Below are positions 11,207-21,419 of a stretch of DNA of 64,000 bases, piece after piece. The notes below the pieces were generated by a model. That model saw nothing but the letters and a program-made list of their open reading frames with translations. It searched no databases and was not told the origin of the DNA. The DNA is from Liolophura sinensis. Lineage: Eukaryota > Mollusca > Polyplacophora > Chitonida > Chitonidae. The stretch lies in the NCBI RefSeq assembly GCF_032854445.1, contig NC_088307.1, positions 9,314,017 to 9,378,016 on the forward strand. The letters run 5' to 3'. Each line of letters starts with the position of its first letter. The stretch's first letter is position 1. The position numbers and the translations under genes are program-made.

Positions 11207-14200
11207 ATGGCAGAGAAGAGAAAGCTGCGTAAAACAAGCGCCTGGCAGCGCCTGAAGAAGCGCTGGAACAGGAAGGGCATTGTGGAGATTGACGTAGGCC
11301 ACCCCAGCTATAATGAGCTGTGCTGCATACGACAAGGGATACGGGAGGTGCTCCTCAACTATCCTCAGCTTGGTCCACAGGTTTGTATTATCTCACATTT
11401 ATTAGTAAAACCAGTTGTTTTGGTTGGTCCGTATCTTGTGGTCTGTTTTGATTGGCCACTTCGTGCTCAGGAAATAACGTACATTAAAATTAATGAACAA
11501 ACGGTATAAGTGATTTTCATGTTGCTGATTTTTTCTGATTCAAAGAACATTGTGTTATGAGGTATGTTTCAAATGTAGGATGATATCAGGAAAGCTTCAC
11601 CACCGAAAATAATAGTTTATGACATTTGTTGTACTCTGAAAGGTAATCTTGGAGTGAAATGTTAGGCGATTTACATGCAGATTTTTCAAAAATAATAACA
11701 TTTAAGCCTCCAGATCAGGTGAGGTGGAAAAACATGCTTAGGCCACGCCAGTTCTATTTTGCGTTTTAGTGGCAAGCCCACACTGAAATGTCCAAAAACC
11801 AGAATAAAAATAAAATTGAAAATCTGCCTTTTTATTGTGTATGACCTGGGTCTTTTTTGGATTTTCTGGTATTTTAAGGTTTCTGATCCAGTAGACATGC
11901 CTTCAGTGGGGAATATTGCTTGGACAGTCCACAGTTTCCCAAAAATGAGATCGTTTATCCGGTTTATTTTCATTATTATAACCTTCTCTAATATTGAAAA
12001 AAATTCATTCTGTCCGAAAACCAGAAATATAAATTGGAGTGGCCTTACATGTATACATGTATGAAATGAACACTGAAGAAATTCGAGGTCCTATGTATTG
12101 TTACAGAGTCTGGTGAATAATATTTCAGGATGAGTTGAGGACAGAAGACTATGACCACGTTTTGGAGAAGACAATGGTGATAAATAGGAAGGTATATGTG
12201 AAATTCTATCAGCTACATTAAGAAATGGACTGTGCTACAACTAGACTGTATACCATGCAGGGCATAATCTATCTTTGCCATAGCACAACACCTTTGTTTC
12301 CTGTGGTGTCTTGCATGATTGGGAATTGATTTCCCGAAATATCCTCTTTTCAGATATGTGCAATTCACTTTTACTGTTTGAACAGTGGGTCTAACATGTC
12401 TAAGGTATAATATAAGAATTGAATATTGATTTGTCTAAGTTCGGTTAACTTTAATGTGCATTCGCCAATTTCTTATGAAATTTAAGGTAATGGGAATATT
12501 TGACTAAGCCTAAGTTCCAGTTAACTGTAAAGTACGTGGGAAGGTCTGTCAGCAACCTCCCGATGGTCGTGGGTTTCCCCGTGGCTCTGACCGGTTTTCT
12601 CCCACCATAATTGTCTCCTCCGTCGTATATGTGAAATATTCTTGAGTACAGCACAAAATACCAATGAAATAAATAAATAAATAACTCTAAAGTACACTTA
12701 AAAAAACTTATAGCCCCTGATACATGTTTTTTCACAAAATTTACCGTTTTGCATTAAAATGAAATCACTTTTGAGCCCACTGACCCTTTCCCCAAAACCG
12801 TGGATTATGCCCTGGTATATGAAATATAGTTTCATGTATGACTATACATGTAAGGCATTTGTTTTGCTCGATCCTGCCCGTTCAGTTCATCTTGAAGGCA
12901 AAGAACACACTAGCATGAAGTACATGTCAGATGAAAGGCCAATAAATATTGTCCAGGAAAATAGTTTGATTTATTTATTTCGAATATTTTTCAATCTAGT
13001 AAAATGCATTTAAAACTTTGGATTTTACTCTGGCCTTCTTTGACTAGAATGAAACCATTAATGTCACTTCAACATTTTGCCGCTTGCTACAGATAGTTCA
13101 ATCATTCAAGATGAATTCTCATTTAGAGCTACGAATGCATTCAACTTTTGGACCTTGAAACAAACAAGTCAGAAGTATTACTGTGAAGTCACGGACACAC
13201 TCAGAGTCCTAACTGACCTCCATAGAATGTTTTAAATGCATTTTAGTGAGTTAGAAAAATTTTGGAAAAAAAAATAAATCAAATTATTTTCCTTGATGGT
13301 GTGTAATCGGCTTTCATTTGATAAATACTTTATTTTAGTGTTTCCACAAAAGATGTTTTGAAGGTTTGTTTAGAAGGTGGGTTGATTATCTTACCGGACA
13401 CATTGTAAGTTCGTTCAGTGCATTAGCACTGCAGGAGCCTCCCAACAGTGCGGCCTCTGTGTCAGTTTAAGCTGGCTTCCTGCCTGGGCGTACGTGGGAA
13501 GGTCTTCTATTACCCTGCTAATGGTCGTTGGTTTACCCCGGGCTCTGCCATATTTGTGGCGTCGTATTTTTGAGTACGACGTAAAACACCAATCAAATAA
13601 ATAAATAAATCATTCAGCACAGAAAGTAATATTTTGTGACCTTTATTTGCTTCTAAAAGTCCCCTTTTTGGGGGGTGAGGTGTGTGAAGGAGTGTGTGTG
13701 AAGGTGATTAGCAAAATATGGTTAATTGTTAGCTTGATCTTCAATCATAATCGTTCATTCATTAATTCATTCAATCAGTCATTCATTCATTCATTTATTT
13801 ATTATTTTCATTAGTAGGAAATTTAGGTTGAACCCATGTCATATTTTAAAATAGTGCTCCAAAATGCGGAGCAGTTTTGAATCTGCCTGTCTTGGTCTTT
13901 GGCATGTACTCTGACTAAGTTAAGTTGAATTTGACATCTGCTTTTATTTTTCAAAATTATTTGCCCTGTTAATTTTGTTTCTGTCCACTTAAATAATTTC
14001 AACATGAATTTATGACTCATTCTCAACAAGGTATGTTGTAGAAATGTAAGTTATAAAATTCTACTTGTGGACGGCAACATAAATCAGCATGAAATGGTGA
14101 GCATGATCTTTTAAATCTGCCAATTGGCGTACAAAAAAGAGGGTATGTCTATTTTGTGAATGCTTAGCCCAGGTCCCGATGTGTGTCTTGTTTGTACAGC

Positions 14201-17200
14201 ACTACACGTTCTGCAGTTATGCCAGTGCTGTGTTCGCCACAATGCGCCGAGCAATTGACGTTGACGAAGAACAGTATCAAAAATCCTTGGCCCCGTCCGA
14301 GGCTCTTCCATATTTGGAGTTCCACAGCAACTCCCGAAGTGGCCAGAATTTCTACTTGTCGTAAGTGCAGAAACTTTCTTATCAGTCAAACAAATTTTGG
14401 AGGAATTGCATGTTTTTTTTGCAAAATTTGTTTTAAAAGAATCATTTTTTTCACCCCAGTCTAATGACTGAGTTTAAAACTTTATTGTTCTAAAGAATGG
14501 TGAGATCCTCTTTTGAAATGAAGGTCAGAGGGGTTCTTTTTGTACCGCAATGCCATGCCATTGCAGCTTTTAGTTGTTATAAAAAACAATGGAGTTCACC
14601 TCTTGTGAAATGAAAGTAGAAAATTAAAGCTCTATGGTGATGATGAGCTCTGAAACCAGAGGAGATTTATTTTCCATATAGATTGTTATTTTGAGAGATT
14701 CTCTTCTTGCATTTGTCCATTGGTGCTCGAGGCTGTGATGGCAATACGTCTTCATTTATTTAATTGTTGTTTTGCGCCGTACTCAAGAACATTTCATTCA
14801 TACGACGGCAACCAGCATTATGGTGGGTGGAAACCGGGCCCAGCCCAGGGGAAACCCACGACTATCCGCAGGTTGCTGCCAGACTTTCATAATGGCAATA
14901 AGAGGGCTATAGTTCTCGTAGAACTTTCAGGTGTTCTTGCATGGAGTTTATTGAGGATCCCTTTACTCTAATTCTTCAACCTTTACAACCACCACTGTGA
15001 CAATAGTTTAAAATATTGTGAGAGCACTATGGACTGTGGAGAAATAATCTGTATAGTTTTTATCACTTTTTTTTTTGCACCTTTTTGGTGTTATTGTCAT
15101 AATAATTGAATGCTGCTGAAAAAAGTGCTTTAAATGTCAAAAAGGTTGAAGATTTACAGAACCTGTAACCTCTGACCTTTGAGAAAGTTTGTCAGTTGCT
15201 TACCTAAGGGTGATGGTTTATTCTTAGTTCGAAGGGTTCCTCCACTCGTAAAACTCACTGTCATCGTGTATAAAGTAAAATGTTCTTGAGCATCTGTACA
15301 TTTATTATGATCAAAGAAGTAAATACAGAGGTTTGTGTGTTTCCTTTACAGAACTGACATGCAATATTTCATGTGTGTTTTCCTTTTCAGAACTGACATG
15401 CAATATTTCATGTGTGTTTCCTTTTCAGAACTGACATGCAGTATTTCATGTGTGTTTCCCTTTCAGAACTGACATGCAATATTTCATGTTTATTTCTTTT
15501 TCAGAACTGACATGCAGTATTTCCTCAAGGACTGACCACAAAGAAGCCAGTCAGGTTTTTTCTGAGTATTCTCAAGTAAGTAATTATACCGTTCACTTTC
15601 CTGTTCACGTTGATGTTCAGATTCATTGAGCATTCATTACTGACACCATTCTGTTCCACAATGACACCATGGATTAAGCTGGTGTCCAGAAAATTGTGCT
15701 TCATTTTTGAAGGTCTAATAAACGTGGGAAACATTTGCATAATTCTGTACAAGAGGACAAGAAGCCAACAGTGACATGATTCTGTTACATGGAGAGAACA
15801 AGCCATCAGTGACATGGTTCTGTACAAAGAGGCAACAAGATGCATGTAACATTGACATAATTCTGTTACAAAGAGGCAAACAAGCCAACAGTGAGATGAT
15901 TCTGTTACATGGAGACAACAAGGCAACATTGACATAATTTTCCTTACATAAGCCAAGACAACATTTCATAATTCTGTTACAAGATGAATTTATTGGTGTT
16001 TTACGCCGTACTCAAGAGTATTTCACTTGCACAAGGGCAGCCAGAAGTATCATGGGGAGAAAACCAGGAAGAGCTTGGTAGAAACCTCAGATAGAAAGCC
16101 TGCATGAGCTGGATTTGAACTCACAGTGACTGCATTGGTGGGAGGCTCCAGGGTCATTGCGCTGCACTGGCATGCTAACCCCATCGGCCTAAAGGAACGT
16201 TGAACTTCATTGAGTAGCTTTATAAGCATGGCAACATTGACTAATTGATAGAAGCACTACATTACAAAATATGGCAACATTGACTAATTGATTGTAGCAC
16301 AACATTATAAAACATGGCAACATTGACTGTTTGCTGCACTACATTAAAAAAATGTCAACATTGATTGATTGTAGCACTACATTATACAACAGGGCAGCAT
16401 TGACTAATTGATTATAAGCACTACATTATAAAACATGCGACATTGACTGATTGATCGTAAGCACTACATTATAAAACATGTCAACATTGACTAATTGATT
16501 GTTATGACTACATTATAAAACATGTCAACATTGACTAATTGGTTGTTAGCACTACATTACAAAACATGGCAACATTGACTAATTGATTATAAGCGTTACA
16601 TTATAAAACATGCTGCATTGACTGATTGATTGTAAGCACTACATTATAAAACAGGGCAACATTGTCTAATTGATTGTTATCACAAACATTATAAAACATG
16701 GCAACATTGACTGATTGATTGTAGCACTACATTATAAAACATGGCAACATTAACTGATGGTAGCACTACATTATAAAACATGGCAACTACAGCTGATTGG
16801 AGCACTACATTATAAAACATGGCAAGTACAACTAATTGATTTTTTAGCACCACATTATAAAACATGGCAACATTGACACTGGTAACAGTGTAGTTGTTGC
16901 AGTGTCTAGAACATTAATTGAGGGTAGAACTATTTTATGAAACATAGCAACATGGACACTGTGGTAGCTTCGTTAAGACAACACTTTGATTTGTGGGAAT
17001 ATTTAAATTTAAATATTGATGTTGATTATTGATTAATATTGATGCATTAAAACCCTTATTATTCATTCATTGTATTAAAATGGTAACAATAATATATCAG
17101 GCGGCACTATAAACTTGACCTAATTTGTTGATAGCTGATTTGACATCACCCCACCTTCCAGGTTTACAGGGGACATGTTTCATGTTTTCCTTTCAGGCAG

Positions 17201-20200
17201 TACTTGGCCCATTTCCAAACCAATCCACACTCACTGCTTGTGAAGTTTCTGGGTCTGTACTCTATAAAGATGTCAGGTAGAAAGCAGGTAAATTGACCTC
17301 ATGTTTCCCTACATAATTTATTTACATATTTGTTTATTTATTTATTTCATTGGTGTAAATGTCGTTTGTGGGTGGGGGAAGTTAGTGCCAGGAATAAACC
17401 ATCATGTGTTGCCCAAGTACACGAGGAATTTCTAAAGTTTGTTGACTGATATTTTCCTGAAACTATAGTGACTGAAATAAACATGACGGTCCTAGAAAGC
17501 CATAAAAATTCAAAGCCATCATCGATTTGATTGGTGGTTTTGCGCTGTTCTTAAGAATATTTCACTTATATGACGGCGGCCAGCATTATGGTGGGAGGGA
17601 AACCGGGCAGAGTCCGCGGGGAAACCCACGATCATCCGCAGGTGCTGGAAGACCTTCCCATGAAGCCATCATGGGCCAGGCTACCTGTTAAGGTGTACAG
17701 CTGCATCTTGGCATAACTTTATAGAGCTACATGTAAAAAGGCCCTTCAGTGTCACTGAAACTTCCTGAGTGAGTCATGACTTGTTTTTTTTGGGTTTTTC
17801 TATACTAGCCAATGATACGCTCGTTTTTCTTTTTCAGAAATATTTCCTGGTAATGCAGAGCATATTTTTTCCAAGCGACAGGATTGAAGACAAGTTTGAT
17901 ATTAAAGGATGCTCTGCTGGGCGCTATCAAAAGGTAAACTGGAAGGATCTCTCAGAGCATATATCTCTGATGTAGAAATTTTCCCTCTACATACTATAGA
18001 GTAAAGGACAATAAATAAAGGGGCATAACTCCTCCTTCTGTCCTCTGTGCCAGTGATGAAGAATGGCTCAAAAATATCCTAGCGTAACGTGGTCTTGATC
18101 CAGATAACTACCAGTATTTAAAGTAAAAGAAACTAAAAGATGTAGTAATATTCATAAGGAAAACAACTGAAAACTGTGAATAAAAATATTGTCATTTATC
18201 TCTTTTTGATGTTTTGAGGACGTTTTAAAGAATTTTATGGTGGGCCTTATTTGGCCACAATGACAGTGTTCAGGAACTCTGACGTCACATCCCCTTTTTT
18301 TTCCCATACGCTTACCAGAAGAAAGGGATTATTGAGAACATTATTTCAGGAATCTTTTACTTCATGTAGAAAAAGATCTATGTTATGTTTACCATTGGAA
18401 AAACTTCTCGTGATGCAAGAGTTCCTAAACACTTGTGGTATGTTCCATAAACCCCATTATAGAATTCATATGTTTGAATGCCTTTAACTCTCTTCAAAGA
18501 AACCTAAAAGAAAAAGTGAAGCAAGTTTTAAGTGGTTTTTCTAGCATTGCCTATTTCAGTTTTCAGCTGTCATTTCCTTTATTATATTGATTTGCCTTTT
18601 AGCTTCAGGTCAACCTGTTCATCAATTTAATGCATAGCATTTTTCATTTAGTGTAATACATTTGCCTTTTCCAAAAATTTCTTTGAGGAATTGAAGCCAG
18701 CAATCAGCTATTTAAGTCATCTTTCTGATCTGATGTTTAAATTTTTTTAGCCCAGTCCTCCAGGTTCTACCCACATGGCTGTACTCAAGGATCAGAATTT
18801 CTGGAAAGAGTCCATCGATCTAGGTTTGTATTTTTCATTTTCATTTAACATTGTACTCTATTGGACTTTATTAGAAAAGCACAAAATAAACTAATGAACA
18901 AACATGAGATTATAAGGCTTTGTCTTCCTTTTAGGTCAGCAAAATAAATTAATCTATATTAACCATTAATCATGTGATGGTGATTTTTTTCCCCCCACAG
19001 GTCCACAAGGAGATTGGTTCCTGCAGACTCTGGAGAATGACTCTAACTTCCTGTCTGACCTGGGTGTCATAGATTACAGCCTTCTGATTGGTCGACAGCA
19101 CCTTAGACAGGACGAGAGACGAGAGAGTATCAGTAATCTTGTGTGCCGTGTGCAAAAGTAGGACCTTCAGTAATTCTGTGCTGTTCAAATAAACTAGGAG
19201 ATATTCTGTATGAAATATTATTCAGTATTTTCATCAAAGGGGCTGTCCTATGGAATTTTTTTGCCAAAAATTTCTGGGACAGCCTCTTTGTTGGCAAGAA
19301 AAGGTGATTTTGGGCAAAAATCCATGTTCACTAATCAGATCAAATTTTCTGTATTTACCAAGAAAAACACAAGTTTTATGTTTCATTAAATATCAAACTA
19401 GTATCTGTAGCATTTATAGTGTTAAAATGATTCCATAGTTTGAAAAAGTTAATGCAATTGGCTTTATGAATTTTAGAAACGTTATTATCCATTTAGATCG
19501 CTAAAATTGGCTGACATTTTGTGAAAGGTAATTGTTTGGGCTATTGTAAATTATAGAAAAAACTGGATTGGTGTATCTTGTGTCATCAGAGTACATCAGC
19601 TGTATGGTTAGTACAGACCATAGAATTCAAACCTTTGAAATGCATTTAGCTCTGTAGAAATACAAAAAAAAAAAACACCGACAAATTTGTTGTTACAGGT
19701 AGTTTTCACCTGTCTGTCCAGGGAATCATACTTTATTTTTTAGCTTTCTTTCTCTTGAAGAGAGATAATCCTGAGTATGTGACAAGAGTGTCAGGGACTG
19801 TGTACTTTGGTTTAGTCAAATCTCTACGTAGCCAAATATGGATACAGTATTATGATGGCTCTAATTCCGCAACCTTTGTGCATATAAAAGGGCAACTTTC
19901 AGTGCAATTTATACACATTTTAATTTGATTTCTGAGACAAAACTATATCGGTTGGATTGGCAATTGTCTGGGCTTCACAAAAAGTATAAGTTTATAAGTG
20001 AACACAACATAATGCCTTCAGAATATGCTTGAATAAACATCTTGCAAACATGCGAAGAATTGGAGTATATCAGACACAGTCATAAGTTTTGATGTATTCA
20101 CGAGAGAATCTCGTGAAATGTTTGACTATTTCAACTAAAATGTCTGTAGCCTAGTCTGTGTAGATCTGTTAAACTGTGCTTTAATTTTTTATTTATTAAT

Positions 20201-21393
20201 GTGGTTCACCAACCTTTTACAAAGGGAAGCAAATCTTGTAAGTAAATCTTGTAAAACATCAATTAGATAAATGGGGTCCGAAAACCCTGTGCAAAGGGAA
20301 GCAAATCTTGTAAATGATAAAACAGCAGTGCCCTCTATCTATTTGAATAACAATGTCAACTTAGATTATTACTGGTGTTGGTATTGAAATCAGTGGTATT
20401 GTTATTTAAGTAGGTAGAGGGCACTGCTGTTTTATCATTTACAAGATTTGCTTCCCTTTGCACAGGGTTTTCGGACCCCATTTATCTAATTGATGTCTTA
20501 CACCGTACACAAGATTATGTCACTTATACGACGGCAGCCAGCATTATGGTGGGCGGAAAGCAATGATTCTCAGAAGGCTGGTGACAGACCTTCCCACGGA
20601 TGAATTTTGCTTTGACTGCATGTTCCAGGAGCCGATATTTCGATACCCTTAATTGCCATCACATATATCTTACAGCATGAATATATTCTTTTGTGATCAG
20701 AATTTGTTGTTTTCATATGACAGTTAAAGATTTAAAATTCGAATTTTTTCATTTCCCAGGTCGCTCCATGATCCCACAACTGGTCAAACGGAGGCATTAG
20801 ACACAGTAACAGATGTGTTAAAGGTGGGAGAGAAGAGCTACGTGAGAAGGGAGACTACTCTGGACAGTTTACCGTGCTCTTTGGAAGACCTAGATGAAAG
20901 CAGATCAGACAGTGTTTTTGCTAACCTTTCAAGCATAAGCCAGTCAAATGAGGCTGGGAGTAAGGGTGGACATAATAAAGGGTGGACATCAACCAATGAA
21001 AAGTCTTTATCAGTACCACCCGTGACAAAAACAATACATGGTAAGAAAGACATGAAGTCTGGCAAAGCTGCGTGGAATGGGACTGAAGACAAAGAGCGTG
21101 TCCGGCCTCGATCCACGTTGGTGTCGCTAACAAACAGCGATTATGTGGATGAGCAGGAAGGTGGGGCAACGCGCCGGCTACTGCCCAACTGTAAAAACTC
21201 CCTGCACATCATAGATGGGCCCCAATTTCGCTACTTTGTGGGAATAATTGACTTCCTCACAGTGTACGGACTTTGTCAGAAACTTGACTCCTTCCGAAAG
21301 AACATTAAATACTCGTGCGGAGACCACTCAACAATACCGCCTGTCCCTTACGCCCAGAGATTTCAACAATTCATTCGGGAAAGGACAAACTAA
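11207..21393 (+). CDS. PIP5KL1: Phosphatidylinositol 4-phosphate 5-kinase-like protein 1, nine exons
   Basis: PIP-kinase-fold protein. The vertebrate orthologue is reported to have little or no intrinsic kinase activity and to bind/localise true PIP5Ks. Exons: 11207-11380, 12129-12191, 14200-14360, 15467-15575 (or 15505-15575), 17201-17287, 17838-17933, 18751-18823, 19001-19157, 20760-21393; all introns GT-AG. With the 15467 acceptor the CDS totals 1554 nt (517 aa plus stop), longer than the roughly 394-residue human protein because exon 9 carries an extra Ser/Asp/Lys-rich segment. ATG sits in CACCATGG just after an AG, implying a 5' UTR intron. Landmarks: HYTFCSYA (exon 3), NPHSLLVKFLGLYSIKM (exon 5), DIKGC at 219-223 (PIP5K DLKGS equivalent), VLKDQNF (exon 7), IDYSLLIG (exon 8, catalytic-loop equivalent), FVGIIDFL (exon 9) and a C-terminal YAQRFQQFI. 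At the ATP-lysine strand in exon 4 the expected frame is broken by one extra base (see separate entry). Exon 5 has a CAGGCAG tandem acceptor; only the second AG keeps frame. Confidence 0.9.
12535..12685 (+). mobile_element. SINE 3' fragment in PIP5KL1 intron 2
   Basis: Begins within the body (ACGTGGGAAGGTCTGTCAGC), continues through TCTCCCACCATAATTG and ends with four AAAT-type tail repeats. The head is missing. Confidence 0.85.
13410..13607 (+). mobile_element. SINE in PIP5KL1 intron 2
   Basis: Partly deleted main-family SINE. Visible parts include CAGGAGCCTCCC, CGTACGTGGGAAGGTCTTC, CGTAAAACACCAATC and an AAATAAATAAATAAAT tail. Confidence 0.85.
13753..13803. repeat. (ATTC)n/(ATTT)n microsatellite
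   Basis: Imperfect tetranucleotide run ATTC, shifting to ATTT at its right end, within PIP5KL1 intron 2. Confidence 0.8.
14752..14890 (-). mobile_element. SINE 3' fragment in PIP5KL1 intron 3
   Basis: Starts with the reversed tail (CATTTATTTAATTGTTG), then TTGCGCCGTACTCAAGAAC and CCAGCATTATGGTGGGTGG. It stops in the body before the tRNA head. Confidence 0.85.
15344..15575 (+). other. PIP5KL1: PIP5KL1 exon 4 with five tandem 3' splice sites and an apparent 1-nt frameshift
   Basis: The acceptor plus first exon bases (TTTTCAG|AACTGACATGCA) occur five times, with exon-side starts at 15352, 15391, 15429, 15467 and 15505 (steps of 39, 38, 38, 38). By homology the last copy is the native exon start: it reads S-T-D-M-Q-Y-F-L-K, the strand carrying the ATP-binding lysine of PIP kinases. 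One extra G at 15529/15530 then shifts the frame and gives TGA at 15533-15535, whereas the +1 frame continues as T-D-H-K-E-A-S-Q, matching the family. Of the five acceptors only 15467 yields an uninterrupted frame from exon 3 to the donor at 15576: its 38 extra nt plus the extra G equal 39 nt. That isoform replaces the L-K pair by about 15 residues ending S-S-R. A base-call error at the G is the main alternative. Confidence 0.75.
15730..15980. repeat. Degenerate ~45-bp tandem repeat in PIP5KL1 intron 4
   Basis: Four to six diverged units containing GACATGATTCTGTTACA and (A)AGAGGCAACAAG-like segments. The open frames on the minus strand across it are repeat artefacts. Confidence 0.65.
15985..16200 (-). 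mobile_element. SINE in PIP5KL1 intron 4, minus orientation
   Basis: Nearly complete but diverged: GGTGTTTTACGCCGTACTC at the left, GGATTTGAACTCACAGTGAC (B-box region) in the middle, and TGCTAACCCCATCGGCCT from the tRNA-like head at the right. Confidence 0.85.
16225..16890. repeat. 43-bp minisatellite in PIP5KL1 intron 4
   Basis: About 15 units of roughly 43 bp (ACATTATAAAACATGGCAAC, ATTGACTAATTGATTGTAGC, ACT). Units lengthen or shorten slightly, and it degrades at both ends. No coding content. Confidence 0.9.
17525..17665 (-). mobile_element. SINE 3' fragment in PIP5KL1 intron 5
   Basis: Reads TTGATTGGTGGTTTTGCGC, then GACGGCGGCCAGCATTATGG, and ends near GACCTTCCCATG. The tRNA head is absent. 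Confidence 0.85.
19876..20060. repeat. Unclassified interspersed repeat, copy 1 (PIP5KL1 intron 8)
   Basis: About 185 bp that recurs at 53455-53660 in the same orientation. Shared segments include TAATTTGATTT, GAGACAAAAC, CACAAAAAGTATAA-like sequence and ATAATGCCTTCAGAATATGC followed by TTGAATAAACA. No coding potential or terminal repeats recognised. Confidence 0.7.
20256..20496. repeat. 96-bp inverted repeat (hairpin) in PIP5KL1 intron 8
   Basis: Left arm 20256-20351 is the reverse complement of right arm 20401-20496, with a 49-bp spacer. I count three mismatches in 96 positions, all near the loop, and each becomes a G-U wobble in the plus-strand transcript. The outer ends of both arms resemble the SINE 3' tail (GTAAAACATCAATTAGATAA), and the right arm runs straight into a SINE remnant. 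It could be a MITE-like palindrome or a structured intronic RNA. A direct copy of the AGCAAATCTTGTAA segment also precedes the left arm. Confidence 0.9.
20486..20605 (-). mobile_element. SINE 3' fragment adjoining the hairpin
   Basis: TTGATGTCTTACACCGTAC, ACGACGGCAGCCAGCATTAT and GACCTTCCCACGGA are recognisable SINE body parts with an internal deletion. Its tail overlaps the right arm of the inverted repeat. Confidence 0.75.
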
Positions 21394-21419
21394 ATTTAAC
21401 AGTCATCACAGGAGAGGAT

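Noticed and set aside
20838-21169. Minus-strand ORFs of 82-92 codons opposite PIP5KL1 exon 9
   Set aside because: Shadows of a confidently assigned coding exon.
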